Shown here: in pieces, positions 50,111 through 58,926 of the stretch
How the letters are laid out: every line of letters begins with the position of its first letter
Numbering within the stretch: position 1 is the first letter of the stretch
NCBI GenBank assembly: GCA_964645045.1
Contig: CAZXYZ010000032.1
Coordinates: forward strand, 1 to 64,000
DNA from: Anammoximicrobium sp964645045
GTDB taxonomy: Bacteria > Planctomycetota > Planctomycetia > Pirellulales > Pirellulaceae
Reading direction: 5' to 3'
Length of the DNA: 64,000 bases
Translations under genes and position numbers: made by a program
Notes under the pieces: generated by a model
Told to the model about the DNA's origin: nothing
The model's database searches: none
Seen by the model: the letters and a program-made list of their open reading frames with translations, nothing else

Positions 50111-52600
50111 ATGGCCGTTCTTTCACCCGATGTCCGTTGCACGCACTGCGGCCTGCCCGTGCCGTTGGGGCTGGTCGATCCGGCCGCTGGCGAGCAGTTT
50201 TGTTGTCAGGGCTGCCGGACCGTGTACCAGGTAATCCACGGCTGTGGGCTGGATCGGTTCTATCGGCTCCGTGAGTCGGCCGACGCGACAGCAACGCCGG
50301 CGCGGACGACCCAGCGGCAGTACGGCGAGTACGATGACGGGGTGTTCCGCGGTCTGTACTGCCAAACGTTGGCCGACGGCGCCCAGGCGACGGAATTGTA
50401 CCTGGAGGGCGTTCATTGCGCGGCTTGCGTCTGGCTGGTAGAAAAACTGCCACAGGTGCTGCCGGGCGTGATCGAATCGCGGCTGGACATGCGCCGCTGT
50501 CTGGTGCGGATTCGCTGGCAAGACGAACGAGTCAAACTGTCGCGCATCGCGCGGATGCTGGATTCGCTGGGCTACCCGCCCCATCCGGCTCGCGACGTGC
50601 GGGCCCGCGAAATGCGGCGGCGGGAGGATCATCGCTTCCTGATCCGGATCGGCGTTGCGGCGGCCTGTGCCGGCAACGTCATGACGCTGGCCTTTGCGCT
50701 GTATGGAGGCATGTTTTCGGGTATCGAAGCCGAGTACGCGCGGCTGTTCCGCTGGACCAGCATGCTGTTCGGCCTGATTGCCCTGTTGTGGCCGGGCAGC
50801 CTGTTCTTTCGCGGCGCCTGGGCGGCACTGCGGACGCGCACCGCCCACTTGGACTTGCCGATTGCCCTGGGGCTGTTGGCTGGCGGACTGGCTGGCTCGG
50901 TGAATGCCGTTCTGGACCGCGGAGAAATTTACTTCGATTCGCTAACGATGCTCGTGTTCCTGCTGCTGGTGGGACGCTGGATCCAGCGGCGGCAACAGCG
51001 GTGGACCGGCGACGCGGTGGAACTGCTGTTCTCACTGACTCCCACGTCTGCGCGCCGTGTCGTGGACGGCCGCATCGAAGAAGTGCCGATCGAAGCGGTC
51101 ACGCCCGGCGACCTGATCGAAGTCCGCGCCGGCGACTCGGTGCCGGTGGACGGCGTGGTGCTGGAGGGCCATTCGACGCTCGACCAATCGCTGCTCAGCG
51201 GCGAATCGCGGCCCGTGGCCGTCGAACCGGACCAGGCCGTGAGTGCCGGCACGGTGAATGTCGCCTCGCGATTGGTCATTCGCGTCAAAGCCGTGGGCGA
51301 CCAGACGCGCGTGGGCAGGCTGATGAATCTGGTGGAGGAATGCAGCCGGCGGCGCGCGCCGATCGTCCAGTTCGCCGATCGGGTCGCGGTTTGGTTTGTG
51401 GTCGTGCTGCTGACGCTCTCGGCCGTGACTTTTGCGGTCTGGCTGTGGCTGGCGCCCCAGCGGGCCATCGACAACGCAGTAGCCCTGCTGATCGTCGCGT
51501 GCCCTTGTGCGCTGGGGCTGGCGACGCCGCTGGCCTTGACGGTCGCGATCGGGCGGGCGGCTCGCCGCGGGATTCTGATCAAGGGCGGCGAAGTTCTGGA
51601 GTTGCTCGCGCGGCCAGGCGTGCTGATCCTCGACAAGACGGGCACGATCACGGCAGGCAAAACCCGAGTCATTTCGTGGGTTGGCAGCGACGACGCCAAG
51701 ACGTGGGTGGCCGCGTTGGAGTCGCATTCGGCGCACCCGGTCGCTGTGGCCCTGCGCGCCGTCGCCGGAACGGACTCGGCACGCGAGTCGCATCCTCTCG
51801 ACGTTCGCGAGACCGTGCAGACGCCCGGCGGAGGCTTGACCGGCCTGATCGACAGCCGTCGCCTGGTCGTCGGTTCGCCGCGTTTCGTGCGAGCACACGA
51901 CGTTGTGGTGCCGGCCGAGATGGACGCAGCGGAACGGGTGGCGGTTCTGGCCGGCATGACGCCAGTCTTCGTGGCGGTCGACGGCCGTTGCGTCGCGGTG
52001 GCGGGATTGGGCGATCCGATCCGCGAGGATGCGGCGTCGGCGCTGGCGGAATTGAGGCGGCTCGGCTGGTCGCTTCGCATCCTGTCCGGCGATCATCCGG
52101 AGGTGGTCGCGGCGGTGGCGGAGCAGCTTCAGGTCCCGCCCGAGGCGGCCGCGGGCAACGTGACGCCGGAGGAGAAAGTGGCCTACGTCGAGCGACTGCG
52201 TCAGCACGGATCGGTCGTCATGGTAGGCGATGGCGTCAACGATGCGGCGGCCTTGTCGGCGGCCACCGTAGGCATCGCCGTTCATGGCGGCGCGGAAGCC
52301 AGCTTGTCGGCCGCCGATATCTACCTGAGTCGCCCCGGCCTGACGCCGGTCGTCGACTTGGTGGGCGCGGCGAGCAGCACGGTCCGCGCGATCCAGCGGA
52401 GCCTTGTCGCCTCGCTGATTTACAATACCTTGGCCGCCAGCCTGGCGGTGACCGGGGTGATCGGCCCGCTGGTCGCGGCGATCCTGATGCCCCTCAGTTC
52501 CTTGACGGTCTTGACGCTGGCCTTTGCCTCGCACACCTTTCGAAATACGGCGAACACCGGCAAGGCAGGTGCAGAACCAGCAGCTGGGATGTTAGAATGA
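50111..52600 (+). CDS. ccoI: CcoI/FixI-type copper-transporting P-type ATPase
   Basis: An 829-residue P1B-type ATPase. The N terminus has a cysteine cluster (C10, C13, C31, C32, C35) typical of CcoI/FixI, then a heavy-metal domain with C103-A-A-C106, the transmembrane Cys464-Pro-Cys466 motif, and the phosphorylated Asp508 in DKTGT. GDGVND near 712 is the hinge motif. CcoI exports or delivers copper for assembly of cbb3-type cytochrome oxidase. No other cco gene is next to it; fixH and a TauE/SafE-like protein are about 5-6 kb away. The start at 50111 follows a modest purine stretch. Family assignment is firm; the cbb3 role follows from the N-terminal cysteine cluster. Confidence 0.88.
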   Translation: MAVLSPDVRCTHCGLPVPLGLVDPAAGEQFCCQGCRTVYQVIHGCGLDRFYRLRESADATATPARTTQRQYGEYDDGVFRGLYCQTLADGAQATELYLEGVHCAACVWLVEKLPQVLPGVIESRLDMRRCLVRIRWQDERVKLSRIARMLDSLGYPPHPARDVRAREMRRREDHRFLIRIGVAAACAGNVMTLAFALYGGMFSGIEAEYARLFRWTSMLFGLIALLWPGSLFFRGAWAALRTRTAHLDLPIALGLLAGGLAGSVNAVLDRGEIYFDSLTMLVFLLLVGRWIQRRQQRWTGDAVELLFSLTPTSARRVVDGRIEEVPIEAVTPGDLIEVRAGDSVPVDGVVLEGHSTLDQSLLSGESRPVAVEPDQAVSAGTVNVASRLVIRVKAVGDQTRVGRLMNLVEECSRRRAPIVQFADRVAVWFVVVLLTLSAVTFAVWLWLAPQRAIDNAVALLIVACPCALGLATPLALTVAIGRAARRGILIKGGEVLELLARPGVLILDKTGTITAGKTRVISWVGSDDAKTWVAALESHSAHPVAVALRAVAGTDSARESHPLDVRETVQTPGGGLTGLIDSRRLVVGSPRFVRAHDVVVPAEMDAAERVAVLAGMTPVFVAVDGRCVAVAGLGDPIREDAASALAELRRLGWSLRILSGDHPEVVAAVAEQLQVPPEAAAGNVTPEEKVAYVERLRQHGSVVMVGDGVNDAAALSAATVGIAVHGGAEASLSAADIYLSRPGLTPVVDLVGAASSTVRAIQRSLVASLIYNTLAASLAVTGVIGPLVAAILMPLSSLTVLTLAFASHTFRNTANTGKAGAEPAAGMLE

Positions 52601-52631
52601 TGTCCCACCCATGTACAGGTGCTCGCTTCGC

Positions 52632-52699
52632 TGGAGTTCACGCTTTACCGTGTTTTTCGGCGGGCATGGCCCGCCCGGCACGCTAAAGCGTGAACTCCA
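52632..52699. repeat. Intergenic hairpin repeat, family A copy 3
   Basis: The arms 52632-52652 and 52679-52699 match at 20 of 21 positions. The loop (CGGGCATGGCCCGCCCGGCA) is almost the same as in copy 1 at 424-499. It lies between the ccoI stop and the next gene. Confidence 0.9.
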
Positions 52700-52814
52700 A
52701 CAAGGCCCGACACGGCGGGTTTCCCAGAAATGGCACCGTTACAGCGGTGGAATAATGATGTCCGCAAGGGCCGCAAATGATGTTGGTCAACCGAGTTTAA
52801 CGAGGAGAGCACGA

Positions 52815-54149
52815 ATGACCCGCAATGTCTGGACCCGAAGGGGCTTCTTGCGCACGGCCGCGTCGGGCGCGGCCTTGGGATTCGCCCCGGCCATCGTGCC
52901 GGCATCGGCGTTGGGCCGCGGCCTGCTGACAGCGCCCAGCGAGCGGATTACGGTGGGGTTGATCGGCGCCGGCCGGCAGTTGTTCTATAAGAATTGGCCG
53001 CAGTTCGCCAAGATGGGCGATGTCCAGGTGATTGCGGTTTGCGACGTCGATGCGTGGCGGCTGGAGCAAGTCCACGGCGCGATCGAGAAGCATTATGCCG
53101 CGCAAGTGGCCGCCGGTACGCACGGCGGCTGCCAGGCGTACCGCGACTATCGCGAAGTGCTGGGCCGCAAGGACATCGACGCGGTGATGATCAGCACGCC
53201 CGACCATTGGCACGTGCCGCTGGCCATCGAGGCGGCACAGGCCGGCAAAGACGTCTCGTTGGAAAAGCCCATCACGCGGACGATCGCCGAGGGCCAGCGG
53301 CTGGTGCGTGCCATTCGCACCGCGGGCCGGGTGTTTCGCGTGGACAGCGAATTCCGCTCGGAGGCGAACTTTCACCGGATGGCCGAACTGGTCCACAATG
53401 GCCGGATCGGCCAGATCAAAGCGATTCGCGTCGGCGTCCCGCCTGGGGACAACGTCGATTGTCCGCCTACGCCGGACATGCCGGTACCCGAGGAATTGGA
53501 TTACCAACGGTGGCAAGGGGCGGCGCCGCGGGCGCCCTATACCGTCAACCGGGTTCATCCCCGCAACGAGTTCGGCCGGCCCGGCTGGATGCGCGTCCTG
53601 CACTACTGCGACGGCATGATCACCAACTGGGGAGCGCACCTGTGCGACATTGCCCAATGGTGCCACGGGACGGAACGGACGGGGCCTGTCGAGATCGCGG
53701 GCGAAGGCGTCTGGCCGCCGCCGGGAAAGCTGTGGAACGTGCTGAAGACGTTCCGCGTGACCTACCGGTTTGCGGATGGCACGACGCAGGAATACGAGAC
53801 TTCGAAACCGTACGTGCGGATCGAGGGGACCGAGGGCTGGATCCACGGCGAGTACGGCAAGGGCTTGGACGCCGAACCGAAGTCGATCCTGGCCTCGAAG
53901 ATCAAGGACGGCGAGATCCGCTTCCCGCTGAAGAGCGACAAGCAGGACTTTATCGACGCGGTCAAGACGCGCGGCCGCACGCTGGAAGACGAAGAAGTCG
54001 GCCACCGCACGACGTCGCTTTGCCATCTGGGACACATCGCCATCCGGCTGGGGCAGACCTTGACATGGGATCCGCAGCAGGAGCAATTCACCGGCAACGA
54101 CGCGGCTAACGCGTACCTGGACACGCCGATGCCGGCCAAGGCGGGCTGA
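52815..54149 (+). CDS. Tat-exported Gfo/Idh/MocA-family oxidoreductase
   Basis: A 444-residue protein with a twin-arginine signal (TRRGFLRTAASGAALGFAPA). The Rossmann domain (about 45-170) has VGLIGAGRQLFYKNW, VIAVCDVDAWR and ISTPDHWHVPLAIEAAQAGK, followed by VSLEKPITRTIAEGQ with the conserved lysine. The C-terminal domain includes NWGAHLCDIAQWCHG. The Tat-exported, planctomycete-rich branch of this family is thought to carry its NAD(P) cofactor through the membrane and act on periplasmic sugars. The start at 52815 has GAGGAGAG nine bases upstream; the longer frame before it is not used. Confidence 0.9.
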   Translation: MTRNVWTRRGFLRTAASGAALGFAPAIVPASALGRGLLTAPSERITVGLIGAGRQLFYKNWPQFAKMGDVQVIAVCDVDAWRLEQVHGAIEKHYAAQVAAGTHGGCQAYRDYREVLGRKDIDAVMISTPDHWHVPLAIEAAQAGKDVSLEKPITRTIAEGQRLVRAIRTAGRVFRVDSEFRSEANFHRMAELVHNGRIGQIKAIRVGVPPGDNVDCPPTPDMPVPEELDYQRWQGAAPRAPYTVNRVHPRNEFGRPGWMRVLHYCDGMITNWGAHLCDIAQWCHGTERTGPVEIAGEGVWPPPGKLWNVLKTFRVTYRFADGTTQEYETSKPYVRIEGTEGWIHGEYGKGLDAEPKSILASKIKDGEIRFPLKSDKQDFIDAVKTRGRTLEDEEVGHRTTSLCHLGHIAIRLGQTLTWDPQQEQFTGNDAANAYLDTPMPAKAG

Positions 54150-54170
54150 AGCCGCAGCTATGCACCAGAA

Positions 54171-54635
54171 CTACGGCGATTTTTGGGCGTAGTCGTTCAG
54201 TTCGATGACGCCTAGATCGTGCTTGTCGCCGATCTCGTCTGCCGGGATCTCGACCTCGATCGGCGAATTCTGTTCGGAAAAGGCGCCGGCCAACAGATCG
54301 CTGCCATAGCCTCGATCGCGCTGGTAAACGGCCAGTTTGTACCTGCCCGGTTTCATCCCGTTGCCCGGGCCTTCCAGCCGGAACGATCCATCCGCTTCGA
54401 CGTGCGTGCTCTCGATCGGTAGCGTCGAGCCATCCTCGCCGACACTCAAAGGCACCAGCACGAGTTCGACGACCCCCAAGGCAACCTCGCGGTTCGGTAC
54501 GTCCAAGGGACTGCCGCCCTTGACGACCTTGCCCACGACAATCACTCCATCCTTGGGAGAATAACCTCCGCCGCACCCACTGCAGCCGAGGATCGCCATG
54601 GCCAGAAGAAAACGACGTCGGGCAAACAACTTCAT
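54171..54635 (-). CDS. Small lipoprotein, carboxypeptidase-regulatory-like
   Basis: A 154-residue lipoprotein: KLFARRRFLLAMAILGCSGC places lipobox cysteines at about 18-21. The mature part is beta-rich: VVVGKVVKGGSPLDVPNREV, STHVEADGSFRLEGPGNGMK and PGRYKLAVYQRD, the layout of a transthyretin-like or carboxypeptidase-regulatory domain common in planctomycetes. It lies 61 bases after a pilin-like DUF1559 gene; this pairing is frequent in planctomycetes. The start at 54635 has AGGAA upstream. It converges on the oxidoreductase gene. Function unknown. Confidence 0.8.
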   Translation of the reverse strand: MKLFARRRFLLAMAILGCSGCGGGYSPKDGVIVVGKVVKGGSPLDVPNREVALGVVELVLVPLSVGEDGSTLPIESTHVEADGSFRLEGPGNGMKPGRYKLAVYQRDRGYGSDLLAGAFSEQNSPIEVEIPADEIGDKHDLGVIELNDYAQKSP

Positions 54636-54696
54636 CGCAGGATTCCTCGACAGGGATTTCGCGAACCGGCCACCGCCTGAACTGGGCCTCACCAGA

Positions 54697-55590
54697 CTAC
54701 GGGAAGTAGATCGGTTCGCCGTCGTTTCGTTGTCCCATGCGGGCAAAATTCGGCCCGTCGATATCATACGAGATGAAATGCACGGCGCCATCCGCGAAGA
54801 CCGTCATGAAGCCGCCGGGATGCGACGACCCGAAACGCTGCTGACCGTCGCCCGTCTTTGTGTCGGGACGCGGGTCGTGGCCCGTATCCGTATATCGCAT
54901 GACGTCGTGATCAAAGCCGCTGGTGTATCCCTCGTTGTCATCGCTCTGGAAACTGTTCAGGGCAGCGATATTCATGCGCTTTTCGCCTAACACCATCGTA
55001 TTGGACGTGCCGTCGGTGATGTTTGCGGTCGTAATCGGTCCACCGTTGGCCCAAGTGCCGTTATTGTTGATCTGGATAACCACGCCCGTATTGTTGTGGT
55101 TGCTGCCCGCATAGTCCGTCATGCCGTGCGCGTAGGTGCCGGGGGGATTGTACCAGGAGGCCGCACTCGGCGACTGCGGAGGGCGGCGCGAGGGACAGAA
55201 GAACGTCGAAATCGCCGCACCGATCGCTTGCCGTTGACATTCGTCCTTGTCGATCCCCCCGTTTCCCCGCCAAACCAGTTCCTGTTCGATGAACGGCAGA
55301 ACCTGGAATCCCCAGCCGGCGCGCTGCGTGACACCGACTTCCGGGTTCAGGCCCTGGCCGTAATCCGGCGCGTAGGTCCAACCATTGCCGCCGTGCGGAA
55401 AGTGCTTGTACGTGTCGTGATGGTTTTGGAAGGCAATGCCGAACTGTTTGAGATGGTTCGAGCACTCCGTGCGCCGCGCCGCCTCTCGCGCTTGCTGAAT
55501 GGCCGGCAGGAGCAGGGCCACCAGAATTCCGATAATGGCGATCACCACTAACAACTCGACCAACGTGAAACCTGGATGCTGCCTACGCAT
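54697..55590 (-). CDS. DUF1559 protein with type IV pilin-like N terminus
   Basis: A 297-residue classical DUF1559 protein. The N terminus is a prepilin signal (GFTLVELLVVIAIIGILVAL) that a prepilin peptidase would cut before the phenylalanine. AIQQAREAARRTECSNHLKQ follows, then the DUF1559 body with IEQELVWRG, NITDGTSNTMVLGEKRM and a closing HPGGFMTVFADGAVHFIS. The family is expanded in planctomycetes and is thought to form pseudopilin-like surface structures. GAGGTGACCC precedes the ATG. A promoter candidate lies at 55698-55726, and a lipoprotein gene follows. Confidence 0.93.
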   Translation of the reverse strand: MRRQHPGFTLVELLVVIAIIGILVALLLPAIQQAREAARRTECSNHLKQFGIAFQNHHDTYKHFPHGGNGWTYAPDYGQGLNPEVGVTQRAGWGFQVLPFIEQELVWRGNGGIDKDECQRQAIGAAISTFFCPSRRPPQSPSAASWYNPPGTYAHGMTDYAGSNHNNTGVVIQINNNGTWANGGPITTANITDGTSNTMVLGEKRMNIAALNSFQSDDNEGYTSGFDHDVMRYTDTGHDPRPDTKTGDGQQRFGSSHPGGFMTVFADGAVHFISYDIDGPNFARMGQRNDGEPIYFP

Positions 55591-55697
55591 GGGTCACCTC
55601 ACAGAAAGGACGAATTAATGAAACGGATCAGTCCTTGAAACGGACACCTTCGTGACGAGGATAAGCTGTGCCCCAAAGGTGGCTTGGAACGTGAGTT

Positions 55698-55726
55698 AGT
55701 CTAACAGAATCAAAACCCGATTGCAA
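55698..55726 (-). promoter_or_regulatory. Sigma-70-type promoter candidate of the DUF1559 gene
   Basis: On the minus strand TTGCAA (55721-55726) and TAGACT (55698-55703) are 17 bases apart, pointing to the DUF1559 gene with a leader of about 100 bases. Each box departs from consensus at one or two positions. Confidence 0.4.
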
Positions 55727-55937
55727 CATTTGGCTCGGATTCCTTTGAAATTCAAGTCCCCTTTTGCGCAGCCTCAGAGGCCGTTGTAATGGGAGGGTGC
55801 ATTCGGCCACCAGAAGCGCCTTCGGGCGGCCCGACTCCAACGCCGCATCAAAGCCAATCCCGACAGGCTGGATTCAGAAAAGGCAACCCAAAGCCTGTAT
55901 AAATCCCAAGTTTTCCACGATGCGCACGCCCCCTTGA
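55727..55937. other. Intergenic stretch between divergent promoters
   Basis: Between the two promoter candidates of the DUF1559 and YTV genes. I see no gene here. Confidence 0.4.
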
Positions 55938-55965
55938 TTGACAATCCGTTACAACTGAGTTTAAT
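55938..55965 (+). promoter_or_regulatory. Sigma-70-type promoter candidate of the YTV gene
   Basis: A perfect TTGACA (55938-55943) and TTTAAT (55960-55965, five of six) are 16 bases apart. Transcription would begin near 55972 and give a leader of about 110 bases before the YTV start. Confidence 0.5.
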
Positions 55966-56083
55966 AGTGGTTGGTCGTAACGTTTCGGGGGGATCCGCGG
56001 ACGTAGTTTGGGATCTGCGTCGCCGTACCCCTGGCAACCCCTGCACCATGCGTGTCGGCGTCTTTGAAAGGGAGGAGTCCAAA

Positions 56084-57127
56084 ATGCGTCACTATCTGTT
56101 TGTCTTGTCCGCTGTCGGTTTCATGCTCGCTTCAGCCGGATCTGCAATGGCAGGCGGTCCCGGTGCGCCCTGCGGCGGCTGTGGTGAAGTGACCTATGTC
56201 GAAAAGACCTGCTACGCCCCGGAATGGGTCACGGAAACACGCACGGTTACCGTCTGCGAGTACGCTCAGGAGCAACGCGAAATCAAGCAGATCGTGAACA
56301 GGTGCGTGCCCGTCCAGAAACAGGTCCAGCGAGTTTGCACGGTCATGGTTCCGGAGCAGCGGACCAAGATGTGCCAGTACACGGTCTGCCGGCCGGTCGT
56401 GCAGCAAGTCGAGCGGCAGTACACGGTGTGCGTGCCCCAGTGGCGGGACGAGGTCCGTCAGTACACGGCTTATGTCCCCACCGTCGAAACGCGCCACGGC
56501 GTACGCCGTGTCTGCAAGACCGTGACGGAAGATGTCGTGAAGACGGTTTGCGTCGATCGCGGCCACTGGGAAACGCAGATGGTCGAAGTCCCGTGCGTTA
56601 CGCGGCGCTGCGGCCTGTTCGGCCACCGCGGCTGCGGCGGATGCTGCGATCCGTGCTGCACCACGACGGTCTGCCGGAAGTGCTGGGTGCCAAACGTGGT
56701 CCAGGAACAAGTCACCGTCACCGTCTGCAAGCCGCAGATTGTCGAGGAGCCGTGCGAGTACACGGTCACCGTCTGCAAGCCCGAAGTCCGTACCTGCACC
56801 GTGAAGGTCTGCGATTACAAACAAGAAGTGCGGACCATGATGTGCAACGTGACGACCTATGAATCGGACGTCGTGCAGAAGGAAGTGACCTACACCGTTT
56901 GCGTGCCGCAGCAGAAAACGTGGACTGAAACCGTGACGTGCTACCAGACTCAGGCGGAAGAGGTGACGCGGACCGTCACGGTTTGCGTTCCGCACCAGGT
57001 TCAGAAAGAAGTCCAGGTCAACGTCTGCCGCATGGTGCCCAAGACGGTGCAAGTGCCGGTGCAGTGCGGCGGCGGTTGCTGCCGCGGCTGCGGGCTGTTC
57101 GCTTGCCGCCGTGGTTGCGGGTGCTGA
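56084..57127 (+). CDS. YTV-type cysteine-rich exported protein
   Basis: A 347-residue secreted protein with a signal peptide (MRHYLFVLSAVGFMLASAGS) and about 37 cysteines. It is built from repeats around YTVCxP and VTVCxP (QYTVCRPVVQQVERQYTVCV; VTVCKPQIVEEPCEYTVTVC), the planctomycete YTV motif, plus two glycine-cysteine clusters (CGLFGHRGCGGCCDPCC in the middle and CCRGCGLFACRRGCGC at the end). YTV proteins have been linked to the cysteine-rich proteinaceous cell wall of planctomycetes. GGGAGGAG lies before the ATG. A -35/-10 pair upstream and a strong terminator downstream (57167) mark it as a well-expressed single gene. Confidence 0.9.
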   Translation: MRHYLFVLSAVGFMLASAGSAMAGGPGAPCGGCGEVTYVEKTCYAPEWVTETRTVTVCEYAQEQREIKQIVNRCVPVQKQVQRVCTVMVPEQRTKMCQYTVCRPVVQQVERQYTVCVPQWRDEVRQYTAYVPTVETRHGVRRVCKTVTEDVVKTVCVDRGHWETQMVEVPCVTRRCGLFGHRGCGGCCDPCCTTTVCRKCWVPNVVQEQVTVTVCKPQIVEEPCEYTVTVCKPEVRTCTVKVCDYKQEVRTMMCNVTTYESDVVQKEVTYTVCVPQQKTWTETVTCYQTQAEEVTRTVTVCVPHQVQKEVQVNVCRMVPKTVQVPVQCGGGCCRGCGLFACRRGCGC

Positions 57128-57166
57128 GCCAGTCCGCCGTCAGTCACGCAGAAGATCCTCCAGGCC

Positions 57167-57202
57167 GCGGGCCGGAACCAATTCCGGCCCGCTCCTTTTT
57201 CT
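57167..57202 (+). terminator. Rho-independent terminator of the YTV gene
   Basis: GCGGGCCGGAA pairs perfectly with TTCCGGCCCGC around a 4-base loop, and TTTTTCTT follows. It begins 40 bases after the YTV stop. Confidence 0.9.
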
Positions 57203-57295
57203 TGCAAGCCGTCATTCTGAGGCGCGTCCCGCGGAGGCGGACGGATTGCCGCCGGCCTTGCGGACGCAACGATTCGCATCCCCCGTTGCTCATCG

Positions 57296-58075
57296 TCACT
57301 CATCTTTTCCCTGGCAGCACGGCGGTTTGGTCTGCTCGACGGCCTTCAGTTGCTCGCCACGGTCGTGGCCCTGCAGTCTCTCGGCCAACGGCTCGAAGGC
57401 CCCGGCCGGCACCAGCAGCCGGTCGCCCACCGTGTACAGTCCCAACACGACCAGGATCAGCGCCGTGGCCAGCGGCAGACGGCGTCCCAGGGCACCGGTC
57501 AGGGCCTGGACACCCACGCCCAGCGACACCAGCACGGGCACCGTCCCCGCCCAAAAGGCGGCCATGACCGCCGCGCCCCAGGCAGCGCTGCCGGCTCCGG
57601 CGGCGATAATCGCAAAGGCATACAGCCAGCCGCAAGGCAACAGCGCCGTCAACAACCCAATGGCCAACGCCCGCGGCAACGGCCGCAGCCCGACTGCTGT
57701 CCGCTGGCCGACAACCACCAACCGCTGCACGAAAGCCGGCAAGCCCATGTGCGGCAGCGTAATGCCTCGATAACGCAGCAGTGCCAGTACGCCCACCGCG
57801 ATCATCATCGCGCCCGCCAACACGGCTGCCACGCGCTGCAGACCCAGCAGCGGACCGCCCAGGTCCAGCGCCGCGCCCAGTACGCCACAGATCGCGCCGA
57901 CCAAGGCGTACGTGGCCAGCCGCCCGCCGTGATACGCAAATTGCAGCACGGTGCGCCCGGCGTGCGAATGCGTCTCGGGCGTGCCGACGGCAAACGCCAC
58001 AAGCGGTCCGCACATGCCCGCGCAGTGCAAGCTGCCGAACAGACTCGCCAACAGTACCGCAATCAATGCCGACAT
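57296..58075 (-). CDS. Sulfite exporter TauE/SafE-like (DsbD_2) membrane protein
   Basis: A 259-residue membrane protein with about seven helices. The paired motifs FGSLHCAGMCGPLVAF (about 14-29) and LLTALLPCGWLYAFAII (about 140-156) are those of the DsbD_2/SafE group that accompanies cbb3 oxidase genes and is linked to copper or thiol transfer. The C terminus ends with a CC pair (PPCCQGKDE). It follows fixH by 58 bases, which supports a role in cytochrome oxidase assembly rather than sulfite export. The start at 58075 has GGGGGTGA just upstream. Confidence 0.82.
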   Translation of the reverse strand: MSALIAVLLASLFGSLHCAGMCGPLVAFAVGTPETHSHAGRTVLQFAYHGGRLATYALVGAICGVLGAALDLGGPLLGLQRVAAVLAGAMMIAVGVLALLRYRGITLPHMGLPAFVQRLVVVGQRTAVGLRPLPRALAIGLLTALLPCGWLYAFAIIAAGAGSAAWGAAVMAAFWAGTVPVLVSLGVGVQALTGALGRRLPLATALILVVLGLYTVGDRLLVPAGAFEPLAERLQGHDRGEQLKAVEQTKPPCCQGKDE

Positions 58076-58133
58076 CGGTCACCCCCAGAAACGAATGACG
58101 ATTGACCAATGACAAATGACCAAACCGTAAAGT

Positions 58134-58670
58134 CTACGATCCACGATCCGGCGGATATACATCCCGCTGCTCGACATAGGTAAATGTATCCGCTCCGCGT
58201 TGGATCGCCAGGCGAAACTCCCAAACGCCCGCACGACTGAACCGCACCGGCGCCTCGTACCGCCCGCGGCCGGCGGACAACAGCGTCACGGCGGTGCGGT
58301 CGCCGCCCCGCGCGTGGGAAAACGCCACGGCGTCCACCGTCGCGCCGTCCAGTGGCTGGCCGGTTCGATCCGTCAGGGTGCAGATCAACGCCCGTTCGCC
58401 CGTGGCACGAACCACCGGCCCCAATTCGATCTTGGCCGACCAGCTCAGCCGTTCGTTTTGCCGAGCTTGCGCGGCCACTGCGTCCCAGTTGAGCGCCTTT
58501 TGATAGTAGTCCGGCTCGATGGCAAACGACGCGTCGGACGTCGCCAGGTACACCATCGCCAGCATCAGCGCGATCTGCCCGGCCAACAGAGCCAAAACGA
58601 GTCCCACCCAGAACAGGCGATGTCGAGTTTCGTGGGCCGAGGCGGCAATCAGCTTCGCCGGTTCGGTCAT
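58134..58670 (-). CDS. fixH: FixH-family protein
   Basis: A 178-residue protein with one N-terminal membrane helix (about 18-42, LFWVGLVLALLAGQIALMLAMVY) and a periplasmic beta-sandwich: AIEPDYYQKALNWDAVAAQA, then LICTLTDRTGQPLDGATVDA and a RAGVWEFRLAIQRG strand. This is FixH/CcoH, needed for stable assembly of cbb3-type oxidase. The start at 58670 (MTEPAK) is preferred on content; its ribosome site is weak, and a GTG at 58715 is possible. With the TauE/SafE-like gene it forms half of a cco assembly set; ccoI is at 50111. Confidence 0.85.
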   Translation of the reverse strand: MTEPAKLIAASAHETRHRLFWVGLVLALLAGQIALMLAMVYLATSDASFAIEPDYYQKALNWDAVAAQARQNERLSWSAKIELGPVVRATGERALICTLTDRTGQPLDGATVDAVAFSHARGGDRTAVTLLSAGRGRYEAPVRFSRAGVWEFRLAIQRGADTFTYVEQRDVYPPDRGS

Positions 58671-58888
58671 CGGGAATTCTCTGTTGCTATGGATCAATCG
58701 CAGAAATGCCTTCACGGAAACGTTTCAGCCCCCTCGGCGGCCGCCACGTCCGACTGGATTCTAGGGCTTCGCATCACAAAAGACCAGATGGCTCATGTTA
58801 GGGGGGATTTGGTCGTCGCCATCGGCATCTGACCTTTACACCGGCCGGCGAATTGCACACAATGTAGTGCTACATCTGGGTATGACGC

Positions 58889-58926
58889 GAGCGGCCTCCC
58901 ACCTCACCGGGAGGTCGCTCTTTTTT
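58889..58926 (+). terminator. Leader terminator/attenuator just upstream of greA
   Basis: GAGCGGCCTCCC and GGGAGGTCGCTC form a 12-pair stem with one G-T pair and an 8-base loop, followed by six T. It ends 15 bases before the greA start, so transcription from upstream must read through it to express greA. No gene ends before it on this strand for about 6 kb, which points to an attenuator rather than a plain terminator. Confidence 0.8.

Noticed and set aside
50416..52686. 756-residue frame overlapping ccoI in another frame
   Set aside because: Arginine- and glycine-rich shadow; ccoI has all P-type ATPase motifs.
58835..58863. Promoter TTTACA/CACAAT for greA
   Set aside because: The -10 box matches only four of six positions; noted but not strong enough to list as a feature.
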